Shown here piece by piece: positions 48,640 through 63,200 of a stretch of 64,000 bases of DNA. A model generated the notes under the pieces. It had not been told where the DNA came from and did no database searches. It saw only the letters and a list, made by a program, of their open reading frames with translations. The DNA comes from Chaetorhynchus papuensis (lineage: Eukaryota; Chordata; Aves; Passeriformes; Rhipiduridae), in assembly GCA_013396525.1 (NCBI GenBank), contig VWYX01000682.1:62001-126000 (forward strand), written 5' to 3'. A program made the position numbers and the translations under genes. Each line of letters begins with the position of its first letter. Within the stretch, counting starts at the first letter, position 1.

Positions 48640-50734
48640 TTCTCAAATTTATGGTTTAATAAAAAAGTCTTTTCAAATCCATCTGCAGTTTCAAGTGCCA
48701 TTTTTTTCAGCAGCCAAGAAGAGAGCTTACTCGGGGACCATCGTATTTTCATAATGATTAGCCTAAATTTTGCTTCCATTCTAGATGTTAACTTTACCTT
48801 ACCACACTTATATTTTCAGTATAGACTCTGACATTATATATCAGCCTACTAAAAACTGAATTAAGGCATTAATTCAGGATTTGGGCCATACCTCAACCTA
48901 CACAACTTCCTTCAAGTACATTATCTCGACTTCCTCCACAGCTGTTCTCCTGTTTATGAGGCCGAATTTTTTCCCTCCACTACTCTTTTTTTTTCCATGT
49001 TTCATTTCAGTTTTTTATCCATGATTAGTCTGAATCACATGTGCTCCTTAGATATTCATTCTGCCCTTGCACTCCGTGTAGATTCTGGATTTACCCTTGC
49101 TTGGGGTGTTTGCTCAGCTGGGGAAGTCCATTACTGTTCTTTATGGTACCTTCTTACTTCATGGAAATGAAGCCAAAGCTTTGTGATTTCAGCTGAAATT
49201 CTATATCCTGTCTCCAGAGTCTGATAGTCCCACTTCAGTTTAAGCTCAGCCAGATGTTTCTGGGTGCTATTCCAGCCTCCCTTTAGAACTGACAATACCT
49301 ATTTGTGCCAGGACTTTCCCCTCCACCTGCCATCTACGTGCAGAGGCCAGCATCCAGAGTCTTTTCAGTTAGACTAAATTTGTTATGATAGACAAGGCAG
49401 TATTAACCTCACCATGGCTGTTCCCAGCCAGCCACTTCTCTCACTAAGGCAAACAGCTCTTTCTCACAAGTGTAAAACAGCATCAACCAGTTCTGAAGGA
49501 GCAGGTTTGATTTTCATCTTAATGCATCCAAAAGAAACCATGATGTTCATATTCTGCAGTCCAAAGGCATATTTGGATACTAAACCAGTTTGGGCTTAGC
49601 ACTTCATAGATCCTTGCTGAAATTAATCTCTCTAATCAGGACTCATCTTTACTTTCTTGAACTGTGTTTTTCTTGAATTTGTGATTCCTCCCTAACATGA
49701 TTCCAAAATAATTGATGAAAAGGTAGGATACAATACAACAAAACATCTAGATAATTTTGCAGCCCTCATATTCTTAGCAAATATGATAATAAACCACAAA
49801 GCAGTCACTTCTACCAACAAAGCACTTCTCTTTCCTTTACATCCTTTAAAGCTTTCTGGGCCTGGTGGTCTTGCAAACTGTTTGGGGTCAGTGCACAGGC
49901 TACCTAGCTCTCCCTGTCTCACCTTAAAGGTCAAACTGATGAATCACTCCCTTTTAAAATACAAATGCAGGAAGTTAACTGCATTTTTTTTCCCCACTTA
50001 CATCACAGATCTCAGCAGCGAGCATCAAAGACCGCAGGCTGATCAGCCCAGGCTCTGTGTGGCACAGCATAGCACACACTCCTCCATGGGCATCCAAGCC
50101 CAGATGGTGTCTGCTGACGTGGTTTCAGAAGCCATGGGACTCTACAGTGTTCAGATATTAGAAAGGTACAAAAATGTTTCATGGTAACAGAAAACCATAA
50201 GAGCAGAGCATTAAAAGTATCTCTGTTTTGGGAAAGAAAGCATTGGATGTTTCCTCCTGTCTTGAAGGCTGATGCAAAAAAAAGGGATGTAAAAAATAGT
50301 GACCCTGCTTTGGGAAGGATGATCTTGGGTAGAAAGATTTAGGTCACATCCGTAGCATTCCAGTTAAGAACACCCAAAGTGAAGAAATTTGGCAGCAGAT
50401 GAAAGAAAAAACCCACAGGAAGCCAATAGTTTTGAGACTCTCTCATTCTGGCTTTGGCAATCAGGAAGGTTGAAAAGAAGAAGTTTATAGACTACCCCCC
50501 TCAAGTTGCCTCTTTCACAAAGAGAGAGACCACAAGGCCTTGAGACCTTTCTACTCCAATGAAGATCGAGATCTCTCCCTCATTTCCTTCGATCACCTTG
50601 CTGATTTTTGCCCACCCACCCATCACAACAGTTCTGTGGTCCACAGCCCTTTCTAAAGGCATGTCTCTGCTGACACCCTCAGCCTACCCATACTGCAGTT
50701 GCTCATCTCAAGCTGTTCTATGCCACTTGTGTCC
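48640..50734. other. Intergenic DNA, no feature recognised
   Basis: No gene or clear repeat between the minisatellite and the LTR at 50735. An open frame of 134 codons at 49783-50187 has no family motif. Confidence 0.45.
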
Positions 50735-51257
50735 TGTCCTAGGTTACAATGTAAGATGTAACCAAAAGTACGTATTCTGTTATCACCTTCAGAAGCTGTT
50801 AGAGCAGGTGGGGCAGTGCTCGTTATCTCCTACCATGACTGGTCCCTGATAACTCCCTCTGGGGGCTATCTCTGTTTAATGGCTACCAAAGACCCAGCGC
50901 ATGACTGACAGAATTACATCAGCCCACTGTGAGATGCTCTGCCCAGGGGGAGGAGCCAAGCATTCCCACCTGGATATAATCTGGGGTTTGGAACAGCACA
51001 AGCAGCCCTTACCAACTGGATTCCCAGAGGACAAGAGCTACCATTGGACCTTCAGGTGAAGACCAGACCATTTCTACAGGATCACTGCTTTGACAGGACC
51101 ACTTCATCTGGACTGCTACCACTACCCTGACTAACAGGGTGTCAGGTTGTATCCTGACTCTGTCGGTGCTCCTGTACTATTGCATTTATTTTTAATTTTC
51201 CTATTAAATTACAGTTCTGACTTGCAATCTCCCACTGTTTGTTTTCAACCTAGTATA
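50735..51257 (+). mobile_element. ERV LTR (passerine-type), sense orientation
   Basis: It starts TGTCCTAGGTTACAATGT and continues with gacccagcgcatgactgaca, gaattacatcagcccactgt, gggggaggagccaag, ggtttggaacagcacaagca, ctacaggatcactgctttga, ggtgtcaggttgtatcctga and ttttcctattaaattacag, in the order of a common passerine LTR. A polyA-like ATTAAA is near the 3' end. The pentamer tgtcc at 50730-50734 and 51258-51262 could be the target duplication, but the last bases (tagtata) do not end in CA, so the right limit is uncertain. No internal region is seen. Confidence 0.75.
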
Positions 51258-51262
51258 TGTCC

Positions 51263-54200
51263 ATACCCACGAGGACTCAGATCTGTACATGACTTCTGTG
51301 TACTTTATACCTGAACCACATCTCACGCAGGGTCTCAACCTCAGCCAAGGCATCCTGACATCACTGTAGCTTGAATGTTAATGGTAAAATCATCCTTACC
51401 ACTACCCCTTTTTTAGCCTTGGCCAGACAAGTCTAGACTCTCAGACAGTGAGGCCCAGCAATGGAGTTCAAGTCCCAAGTGCTTTCAGGGAAGTGTTAAT
51501 AGGATGCCAGGGTACACCAGATTACAATAGCTCTGACCTAGATGATTTTCTCTTTTGCTGTATTGCCCATGACTTTCACTGCACTTGTTCCTTGGACTAC
51601 AGCTGCTGCTTTTCTTCCCTAGCTTCTCTTATCTCCTTTGAGATATTCACACTTGCCATTTCACCTGTGTCCTTTCCATCCCTTTTGATCCCCGCCTAAT
51701 TACAAAGCACCATGGAAGAACCAATTCATTCTCATGGTCCTGCCACCCTCTTTTCAAAGGGCAACTGTGACGTCTCCAGATTTACTGACCTAACCACAGA
51801 TAAATGCTGCCATTCAAGCCAGGATAGTGAACAACAGAGCCCGTGAATGCAGGCAGCACAGAGAAGCTAGACACAGATAAATCCTTTTGGAAAGTAAGGG
51901 TCATTCTCTAGTAAGCTTTGTCCCTAATGCCAGTGCAGCTGTGCTTTGTCACCCTAGGCTGCACGCACAGCATTGATGCAGGATAAGGTCCCTTGTTCAC
52001 TGGTAATTCTGTGCACCAACACAATAGTGTAGGTTTCTGCTAGGATTCAGTCCTAGGAAACACCTCAGGAAAAAAAGAAGACTGAATCAGCAAGTTTGCC
52101 TAGAAAAGTGATTCGGGACGACATCACCAACTACAACCCCAAAGCTCGCTGCTCTTACACCATGTAGGGGAAATCCCTTGGCAGAAGACTGCAAAACAAA
52201 GACAACTTCTCCAATCTCCTGACTCCCTTCTAGTCACTTGGCTCCCACTGTCTGCATTTCCAATGCTCAGCTACATTCCCAAAAGCAGAAGGAATGTGGT
52301 CCCCAGATGGGAAGTCAAATACTGCTTTCTTCAGCTTCTGCAATGCAAGGACTTGAATTTTTATGAATTAAAGATGGAAAATGGAAAAAAACGTATCCAA
52401 GCCCAAGGAATGTAGGACATAAATACTCTACTAGCCCACAGTAAGATGATCGTGGCAGATATCAGTTACAGGATGCTTGGCACAGTCTCTGTGGCTGAAG
52501 TTCTAGATACCCATCCTCTCCACTCATGGATCTGAATCCAGATGGTGTGATGAACCACCAGCCGTCTTTGACTGCAGACTCTATTTGAACCCAAAGGAGA
52601 TGAATGGAAAAGCAAAAAGAAGGGTTAGGCAGAACAGCCCCATCTCCTCATTTCCCACACCAGGTGTTTGTGACTGAAAATCTCAGGACAAATCTCACCT
52701 TTTGTTAGCACAAGCAGGTGCTTGGCTGCATGTGAGTTTGGGACAGGACTGGTTTCCCCAGGGACACAATGTGCCCCCATTTCCCTTCATTTCTGCCCAG
52801 GGTTGTACCTGGAGAGTATAATCCAACCTCTGAATGTGGCAGCACAGAGCTGCTGCCAGGCTCAGCTTAAAAACCAAGGCACAAATACGAAGAAATGGTA
52901 GAAGACAGAAGCACTTCCACTTGCCTCTGCCAGACCTCCTTCCTTATCACAGATGAACAGGAATGCCTGCTCTGGCAGAGGGGACATTTGGAGAAATGCA
53001 GACATGTTACAAACTACCCCCACACTGACACAGTTTTACCGCCAACACAAAAAACGCCTTTGTGCTGACTTCAACAGTTTTCTACCCTCACTTCTCCCAT
53101 GATGAGACAAAAGCTCATTGGGCACAGGGAAGCTTGTGGGATGAACACCAAAATGCTTGGAAACCACCAGCCTGGTCAAGGGGTCACTGCACAGAATTGG
53201 GAAGATTTGCAATCAGTTTCTTACCAGCTACTGGCCCCTTTGGTGGTGGTCATGACCTTAATGGGTTTGGGAGAAAATTATTAACTCCTGGGGAACAGTT
53301 TACAGGAATGGGTGATGAATGATCCACTTGCTTTTTCATTCAAGAATTGTGTACCCAGCAAACACTTGATTAATATAAGCATAAGCTGTGTGTTTTGAAC
53401 AATCCTATTTAATACCAGAATACTCTGGTCTTCATCATTGGCCACCTCTCCAGCTGGGCAACATTTTGTCATGCAGGGCATTTCAAAATCCCCACTCAAG
53501 CTGTTGTGGAGTAAACAGCTAATTATACTAAAAATCCCAAGACTCATTCAGATCCACTTTTTAGATCCAAACAATTCTGAAAGCCAAAGACCAAGACCAA
53601 GCTATGTTTGTGCTAACGCTAACTGCAAACAACAAAGCAAGAAATTTTCTACAACTTAGGGAAGAATTTCAGCACGGACACGTCATATTTGCCGCTATCC
53701 TTTCTGCGGTCATTGCAGAAAGTTCCAAGATGCATGAAATCCAGAACCTAAATGAAAAAAGAAACTGAAAAACTAAGCATGTGGAAAATTGAATTATGTA
53801 ATTATTGTTACTGGCACAGAAAAAAGAGAAATGGATTCTTTCTGTCAATGTCAAAGAGGAGACACTGCAGACAGTGCAGCTTCAAACACAGGCAATGGTA
53901 AGGAAATATGAGCAGACAAAATAAGCAGCTGATGTAGCACACAGCAAGAAGGACAATTCATCAGGACATGAAACAGGATGCCCAATATTAACATGAACAT
54001 GATACAACCTATTCTGAAATCAAAACAATTACACTGAGGAAAATGAATTGGTTTTGGCCAATGCTGGAAATCAGATTTTTGCTCTGCAGCCCATCCCTGC
54101 ACAGTAACACGTGACTTAACAACTCTCAAGATAATTTGCCTAGCCAAAATCATTAATGTTGAAGTGAGGGCAGGGTAAAAAGAGTTAGGAGGTTGTTAAA

Positions 54201-57200
54201 GAAATAGAAAGCCACATCAAATACTGCAGAGTGGCACTACTCTCATTTCTGCCTAGCTTGGGAGAGGGTTACCTGGAGGGTGACCTGCACAACTCTGCCT
54301 TTACTTCTTTCAGTGTTGTACGTGGGGAGCCTCCTGCTTTGGCTCAAGTCCCCTTCATCCTTCCCTGTGGCAGAGGTTCTGCCTGCCTGAGTGCTCTTAC
54401 AGTGAGACCATCCCCAAGCCTTCCCAAAATGCCAGAAAGAAAAAGGATTCATAATGAATTGGATGTTATATACTAGAAAGTGATTACATTATTATAAAGA
54501 TTAAAAACACAAGCATAGTCAACAACAGGATACTTAATAAAATAGACAGAAAACAAAACAATGCAACCAGAACAAACAATTAATAGGACTTGGAGCCTGA
54601 ATACTGCCCCCTCCAAGCACTGCTCAGCTGCCTGTCTGCAAAGCATGGCAGTCAAAGAAAACAGCAGAACACAGAAAGCCTCTCCCATTCATTTCATTGC
54701 CAAATCACAACTCTGAAACTGGTAAACATTTTTTGGTCACAGATGTCAGAGGACACCTGAGAATAATACATTATCTGGCTAATACAAAACCTCCTATAAA
54801 TAAAACCAGGAAAAATCACATACACTCTTAGTTTCCTTAGCTGAGCACACCAATAACTTGTTTTCACTAACACTTTTGATGTCTGAACCACTTTGGCCAT
54901 ATCTCAGTGAAGAACAGGTCTTCCTCAGAGGTATTCCCAAAGAGTTCAATGCTTGCTTTGTTAGTGACTGTGTCAGTACATTGTGTTTGTGACCTCCAGA
55001 ACATCTCAACCACATGGCATTATCACACAAGGGTCTTGCTTGTTTGAAATGTCAGGGCAGAATTTGACCACTGATCACCTGGGATAACTGGGTCCATATT
55101 CAAAATTATAGTCCTTAATATTGTGTGGCCAATACAGCCTCACCCATGCTGTTAAAATTCTGGCAATCACCAGATGCTTTATCCTTGGAGCTGAGATGCA
55201 TTGGCTGCGTTGTGGTTACGAGTGATAATTGGTTCAAAGATCATCAGCCAACAAGCTCAGCTTGCAATCACACGATTAGGGATGGGCAAGCCTCCAGACT
55301 AATTCCATGTTTAACAACTGTAGCATTAACCAACTCTTATGACAATGAAATGTTAAGCATTTGATGGGCAGAAGCCTGGGTTAAGCCTGGAATGTGGTAG
55401 AAGGGTTAAGAAGACCAAATCTGAGAACAAGAAACCAGTTCAGGAGTCATGGTGCATCATGTGTGTGGTCCTTACAGCAGTTTTGGTTGCAGGAGACAGT
55501 GGATGATTAGACAAATGTGGAAGTGGGCCTTTCCCACTGTATTTTCACACCTTTATTTTAGCACTCTACCAAAGCCCTGAAGAAATTCTGAGCTCACGGA
55601 CACAGGAGATTTTCCAGCTCAATCTATCTTGCGGCCTGTGTACAAAGCAGCACCCTGCAGCCTCACACATATTACAAAGAAATTTTCTTCCCAAAGAGGC
55701 TGAGCACCTATCCCTGGTGGCTCAGAACACCCATTTCCAGGTCACTGCTTAGCTTACACTGTGGCAGTTCCACTTCCCATGCACAGGGATATTTTCATTA
55801 TCTCTTTCCCTTCCATACTCCCACATGATGAAATACTTGATAACAATACAAAGGCACCAGAAAAGCAGGACAGGCTGGCAAAGGATACATGAGCTGTTCT
55901 GACACTCGTGCCAGGATCTTTTGTTGCACTGTCACTTCTCAATTTATTTCCCAGCTCAAACACAGGGAGTGCATGTGTGCACACCTGCATGGGCTTAGCC
56001 CAGCAGCTGGAGGGGAAGGGTTTCCTTGACACGGTGCCTCTTTTCTGTGCTGAAATAGCAACAAAGGTTGAAATAGTGAAAAGACCAGCACCACAGTTTC
56101 ACACAGGCATGCACTGAGATACCAGGACATGAAGAATACAGGGGAGTTTGTGACAAAGGAGAAAGTCTTGCATAAGAGAAACCAAACAACTCAGAACTTC
56201 CTAAAGGAGAGAAATCAGTGCAGAAGGGGCATTCTGCCTTCGAGAGAATGAAAGGGATGAGACTGCAGCTGCATTTTTATGAGCATTTTTATGTACCCTG
56301 TGTAGAAGCAACTGCACTTGCCTTGTCCAGACAAGCTGTGACATTGGAGCCTCAGCAGCTGCCCTGGATGACTGATGACAGTCAGTGCCTCACCATCCTT
56401 ACTACTAGAAGACATCTCCTCCAGCTCATTACCTTTTTTCCCATCCACAAAGGAGTTGGAGAATAATTTACCTTCCTGCACGTGCTTATTCGCTTGTTTG
56501 AACACTGTTCTACCCCTACTCATCCTTCTCTTCTTACATGGAGCAGTCCCAGGTAATTTAATCTACAAAAGCACATGTTTAAGACCTCCATGGAAGAACA
56601 AGCAAGCTCCTGTTCCACATCAGAATCAGGAATTATCAGGCTGAGTTTCTAAGGCACAGTCTTTATTTCTAGTGATAACATGAGCTGTGACAAGAGCTCA
56701 GGCTGAGGTTAGTAGCTAAGAAGCTCTTTCCTTAAAATTAAACATATTTGATCTAAAGTTAAAGACAGACTAAACATTAAAACCCAGACTCATTCCTCTC
56801 TGCAGGATCTACGTCAGGCAGGTACATGGGAAATGTGTTGTTGACAAATAGAAAAAAAATGAGCCACTAAAAGGAATGAATTTATGCTTCTTGCAGCTAT
56901 TTCTGGGTCCTGAATTGCTAACACCACTCAGAAAAATATGCAGGTGGGTTGTTTCTAAAAGGTCAACTAAAACAGCTGCTCAGGAGACATCTGTAAACAA
57001 GGAATGTCTTCTGACCAGACAGATCAGAAAATTCGGCCATTACGCAGTCTGTGTACCTCAAAGGTTGCACAGCACTTCATCACTGCACCTCCCAGCCAGC
57101 TCTTCCTGACTCCTGGCTTGCTCCTGCCCAGCTCCTGCCCAGCCCTGACCCTCTCCATCTCCCCACAGTGGGACCACTGCTCCTCAATAACCTCACTGTC

Positions 57201-60200
57201 AATACCAGCTCCCTCTCACAGATCCACAGACACACCAGCTCCTCCACACCCCCACACTTCCCCTCTACTGTGCATTTTAACCTATTTGCCTCCATATGAT
57301 TGTCTCCTTCTTAAGGGGGGAAAAGCTGGTAGCATTGAGAGTCCAATGCAACCTCTTTCCTCTTGACTCCGTAAAAAGCAAAATTGCTTGATGCAGAAGA
57401 GAAATGACAGGGCAAAACCACAGCCCAGACGTGGAGACAGACTCCCTTCAGACACAGACATGTTCACAGCACTTGGCTGCCAAACAGGAACTACTGAGGA
57501 GATGCAGACAGATCCTCTCAATCTGGTTGGCTTTGGATTTGTTTCTGCCTTACTCAGAAAAGCACGCACAGGGTTATCCTACCAAATTCAAATGGGCATT
57601 TGAGGGGCAGAAGGAAAACCCTAATCAGCACAGAAGCTGCAGAGGGAACAGGCTGTTCTCCTCTGGGCAGAGCTGGGCAGTGGCAGCTTGTGTCAATAAG
57701 TTTGGCAGACTGACAGCTAACTGAAAACAGCATTTAATTGGAAAGTATTCCCACTTCACATTACTTCCCAGCAAGAGTTGAAATGCCAGGAAAAAGTGTA
57801 GCAATTGCTAATCACCTACTAATACTGGAAATTTCACGTGTGTGTACACAGTTCTAAAACTAAGAAAAACTGTCAAAAGTCTTTACAACTGACGAATAAG
57901 CAGAGGGATTTGTGAATGCTTGAGATACACCTACCCATACCAAAAGTTAGTTTGGGATTTCATTGTGGATAGCTCTGAAAAGACACTGACAACAAAATAA
58001 GACATCAGGGGCTGAAGTTTAAAAAGATCTCTTTCCCCAGAGATTTTCAAATAGTTTCAAGTTTTCAATATTCTAGTTTCAACAGGTGAAATGTGTCCTC
58101 CTCATATTACAGATCAGTAAATTCAGGGCGATGGGTAAGATGATAAAGTTTGCTCAAATATTCACAATAGTGAAATCTGAAGGTGAATTTGAAGAGTCAC
58201 AGAGGGCTCTTGTGAGCCAGGGTAAGTGAACAGAAAACCAGCAGACAAAACTCAGCGTCAGTAAATGCTGCGTAATACAACTGGGGAAGAAAACCTGCCA
58301 ATGTACACACATGCGAATTGTTACTAAATTAATTTGGAAGGACAACCCAATGTCCTCATACAGAACTCTGAAGGCAAAGTCATGACTCACGAGAGGTAAC
58401 AGAGCATTAGGAATTACCCTTATGGAAGATACACTAGAGTTAGGCAAAGAGAGGGGCAAGTGAAAAAGAAAAGGCTTAGAAGCTGAACAAGGATTAGGCA
58501 AAGAAGGATTTTTCAGTTTGGAAAACTTTACTACAGGAAGAAGAGGCAGTAAATAGACATACAACTATAAGTGACAAGACGATTACTCACTGCACAAAAT
58601 CAAGGGACAACCAATGACTTTTTCAGGGAGTAGATTTATGAGAAACAAAATGAAATGTTTTGGTTTACTGCATACTACTACACAGACTGTGTAAGCTCCC
58701 ACAGAAAATTGCAAAGGCTAAAAAGAAAAGACAGTTTGCAAAATAATTAACATCATCCCGTAGTCTCCTAAAATCCATAAATATTATGCTCCTAAACACG
58801 ATGCTTGTAAACCAGAGACTGCTGAAAGTGAAAGAGTTCATATCCTGCTCTCCTCTGAAAACATCCCCCACCATCTCGAAGGGCAGGATGCTACTATGCT
58901 GTGTGGGTTGGAGGCTCAGGGGAGAGCCCTCTTTCTCAACACTGAACATTTCCATGTATTTCCAGATTTGGTAAATAAATTCTCTCTTTCCTTTATTAAG
59001 CACAGTTATTCACTCAGCTTGAATTTTCACTTCCTCGTGACTCCACTGTGGCAAGATAAAGCACCCATCTCCCAGAGAAGGGAGGTGGCTCTTGTTATAC
59101 ACATGCAGATATAAACCTATTATTCTGAAAACAGCTACTTCCACTAGAAAATGCTTTTAGGATTTTTGAAAGCTCTGGCTGATAACTGAACACCAATTTC
59201 CATTGTTCCTATTGGAGAGTTAACACCATCTCTTACCTGGGAGGAGAGCATGGACTGTGGGGTGTTCTATAGCCTGTATTTCAGAAAGGCCATTAGTTCT
59301 CAAAGAGAGAAAAACAAGGAGACAGAAGAGTAGGTACAGAGAGACACCAGGACCTGAACAATCATGAGAACATGAAGCACCAAAAGGCTAATTTTCTGTG
59401 AATTAAGCTGAAATATTTTTCGGGAAAAGAGTTTTGCAAAATTGTCCAATCTCAAACAGCATTTCAGCCTCAAAATAGCTGCCCAAGTAATAGAAATTTA
59501 GAGGAAACTTCAGCAGTTCAGAAGGGGGATGAACAACAAGGGTGCCTTGCTGCCCACTCTGCAGAGGCTGGGTTGTTCCTCAGGCTACCCCTGTTTCTGT
59601 ACCCTGGGAGACTCTGAAGGCCAGACGTTGTGTTTTGGTTACTCCTGAGGTCTAAAGAGCCCAAAACAATTGACAAGCCTCTGTTATTTATGTTCTCTTG
59701 ACAATATGGAGACATTCTTTTTAGTTTGGAGAGGGATTGATGTGAGTCACTCAATGGCAGAAGGAAGTCTCCAAAGTAAGGTGGAGCACCTCACTCCCTT
59801 TCCCACATCCCAGCTCCTGCCATGTACTGATGCACGAGCAATCTGGCTTTTATAGCTGCAAGGGTTTGAGCAAAGTCTCAAACCACAGAACAGAATTTCT
59901 TTTGGGCAGAAGGAAGATTCCAGAAACCTGTACGTTAGTGAAACAAGTGAGGGGAATGCTAAAAATCTCACCACTGCCAGGCCAATGACCAGGTTAAGCT
60001 TTTTTCACACAGCTGGGGATCTGTCTGACTTTTGGACACATTATAGGGAGCACTGGGAGGAGGAAGAATTCAAACAGCTGCCTACTGTAGCCCCAGGAGA
60101 AGAGGGCCAGTCTCCTCATTTCCAGTTCTGACCATCACCATCATTTGGTGACATTCACCCACCAAACAGAGAAGGAAGGAAAGCAGAGGTGTCCTTTCAC

Positions 60201-63200
60201 AGACAACGTGAAATTAAATTGTCATAAACTCATAGCAATTCCTAAACACCAAATCTCCAGAACACCTACCAGCAATGCTAAAACACAACAGAAATTTCCC
60301 TGTGAATAGGGCAGGCCCCCACGAGATACACAGTTCCTTAACACAACTTCAGTAGGAGTATTTAGAATTTACTGTATAAAATACAGAACAAGTCTCAGAT
60401 TTAGTCTTAGGATTCCTTAGAGACTTTCAGAACCAGTGAAACATGGGAGGATTGAAACTAGAGTTACCAGGAACTGGAAAGCACTGCAGAGTGGTTTCAT
60501 GACAGCTAAAATGCATTTCATTATGCCTGCCACTGCTAAAACAGAACAGAAGTCCCTTCTCTCAAAGGAAATCAGTGGAAATTTTGGCATTGACCTGAGT
60601 AGGGTCAGGATTACAGCCTATAAAATTAGAGGGGCAGAAGATGATGTAGAAAAGCAAGTAATTGCTGGATGATGTCCAGGTGATGCCTTAGTTGTAGCAA
60701 TTCAACACTGCACCAAACATTTAAAATTTATGGTTTGTTTTGCTTAGCTTTCTTTAAAGGAAAACTGATGTTTTGCTTCTTAAGATTGGATAGAACATAA
60801 GGCAACAAATTTTTCACACAGGAACTGAAGATTCCACAAATAATCAAATTCTGCCCCCCCCCTTTTCTTTTCTTTAAATTTTATTTTTAATTTCTGTGAA
60901 GAAACATGTAAAGCAAAATTTTGGTCAGATCACTCCTTTCTAATTAAATATTTCACTTTGTTGACTTGTGTTGCAGCTATTTCATTTCCAGACAATATTA
61001 GATAAGGCAGGGCTACACCTTCCTTGCAGTCTGAAAAAAGTTACTCTTCCTAGGCTCTTTGGAGGACTGTATTTCTTGTCCAATTTTTAATTGACCTAAG
61101 CTGTGTATTCACAGGTTTTGTCAGGAGCCAAAAGCCCCATAGACAAAACTGTATTAAAGGTTAGAACGGCAGCAGCATAATCCCAAGCTGTAACTCATGA
61201 ACTAACAGGCTCTTAGAAAGATTATACTTAACCGTGAACTAGATGAAAATACACAAGCCTGACTCAGATTTTTAAATCAAAAATATTTTTATCTGGAGAA
61301 ACATCAAAAATAGCTCAGCAATTTAAAATGGACTGGTTTTTCCTGACACATTTCACTCTAATACAAACACTCCAGAGTTTTGACTTGGTGTGGAAATACA
61401 GAATTTTGATCAGCTTATTTGGTGATTTTGCAATGTGTTGTGATGGGCAACAGACGTAATCCAAACAAGGCATGACCCTCTCTGAACCCACCTGGACCTC
61501 TCTGACCTTTCTCCCGCGAAGAGAATGAGAAGTCTCTCCTGAGGCAAACATAATTACTGTTTCAAGGCAATCAACAGATTCTCTTTCTCAATAGAATCAT
61601 TTCTGGGACATATTTATTCCAGCCGCAGCAGGAAGTGCACAAATTGCTTGTGTAGACAGGAAAGCTGTGCTTAAGAGAAGCTGCATGCGAAGGCTGAGAA
61701 GCAAGCAGCCTTCTGCTCTGCAAACTCACCTGACCAGCAACTTTCCCCTCCTCTTCTGATAAATCACTGGCAACTCTTCCCAAATCACCACGCAGTCCTG
61801 CAGCCTTATTTGGACTAAAACCCACAGGACTGCTGAGTTGTGTAACTAAAGACTGTCAGTACTTTTTACTGTTAGTCTTTCCATTTTTTAAAAGAAATTA
61901 ATGGAGTCTTTAAAGCCAACACTCACCTGACAGTGGCTTTGCTTTGGGCAAAGGCACAATCAAAGACTAAAAGGAGAATGGAACAGCAGTAGTGCCCATC
62001 TTCTATGGGACAGCTTGGGGGTCAGATCACTTGCTTGATCACCAAAGTGACAAATCTCACGTCTACATCTCATGTCTCATCCCAGGGAAGCCCTTCACTC
62101 CAGTGCTTGAGGAATAAAAAGAGGAATGTGTGATAACAGAAGAGCCAACAAGTGAAATTAGTCACAAGTTCTTTTCCTTACTCCCTCAGTTCTTCCATAT
62201 AAGTGGAAATATGACTGGAAACGGTCTCCTTACAAAAGAAGATCCCTGAGTCAGAAGAATTAAATAATTTCACTCTAGTTAAAGACATTTGTACAAGGTA
62301 GACAACAATTGAATCAAAGAATGTCTTGTACACACAGTCATTAGGAAAGTTCATCACAAAACAGAGATCAGCAACTTCCAGGCTATTTCCAGAGCTTCTT
62401 GCTGTACAAACTGGAAGTCTCTCTTCCCTACACCACCCATGTCATTTTTCATGGTGGTGGTGTTCAGGGTGATGGGGCTGAACACAGGAAACAAGTGATC
62501 AGCTGTGATGTGAAATGATGCGTCCCAACACTGCCACTCTCCCAGAACCAGGAGGCTGTGGGTGGCGAAGTTCTAGGTCATCTTGACAAGGACAACAACT
62601 CAACAAGTGTACAAGAGGGGAAGAGAAAAATCAACCACCTTCTGATGTTAAAGAAAAACATGACTTCCAACCAAAGACAGTTATCCAGCTTAACTGCAGC
62701 CACACCAGTTACCACAGGCAGCTCCTGCAGCATGAGGTGCCCTGGCTCACTGCACCTCCTTGCTCTGGAAAACCAGGCTGGTAGGAGACAATGCCAACTG
62801 GAACGGGGAGTTTGAGGCTACCCTTGATATTTTGGGATGCTGGGCTTCACAGAGAGAGTTCTCAGAATATGTCAATACAGTCCCTTGATCTTCCACACAC
62901 ACCAATGAGAAGGTGAGACAGGTTTCAGGCCTCATCCTGCCTTACCTCTTCTGACAAACCTCAGTTGAGTCAGAATGAGTCACTGTGCCTCTGCCCAATC
63001 ACTTGTTAAAAAAGAAGAACAAAAAATAGAACAGACTATACTGCTCTATGTCAAAATTAAGCATAATTCATTATTTTCACATTCTGAGGAAACAGAATAA
63101 AAAACCCCAACTAGCAGTAGAATACAAACACTGGAATAAAGACCAAGGCTAGAATAAGACCACAGAGGTGAAGAACAGGTTGTACAACCCAAGAGAGCTT

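Noticed and set aside
57050..57300. C/T-rich open frames that look proline- and serine-rich
   Set aside because: The composition comes from a pyrimidine-rich tract that opens several frames at once. No exon boundaries or motifs.
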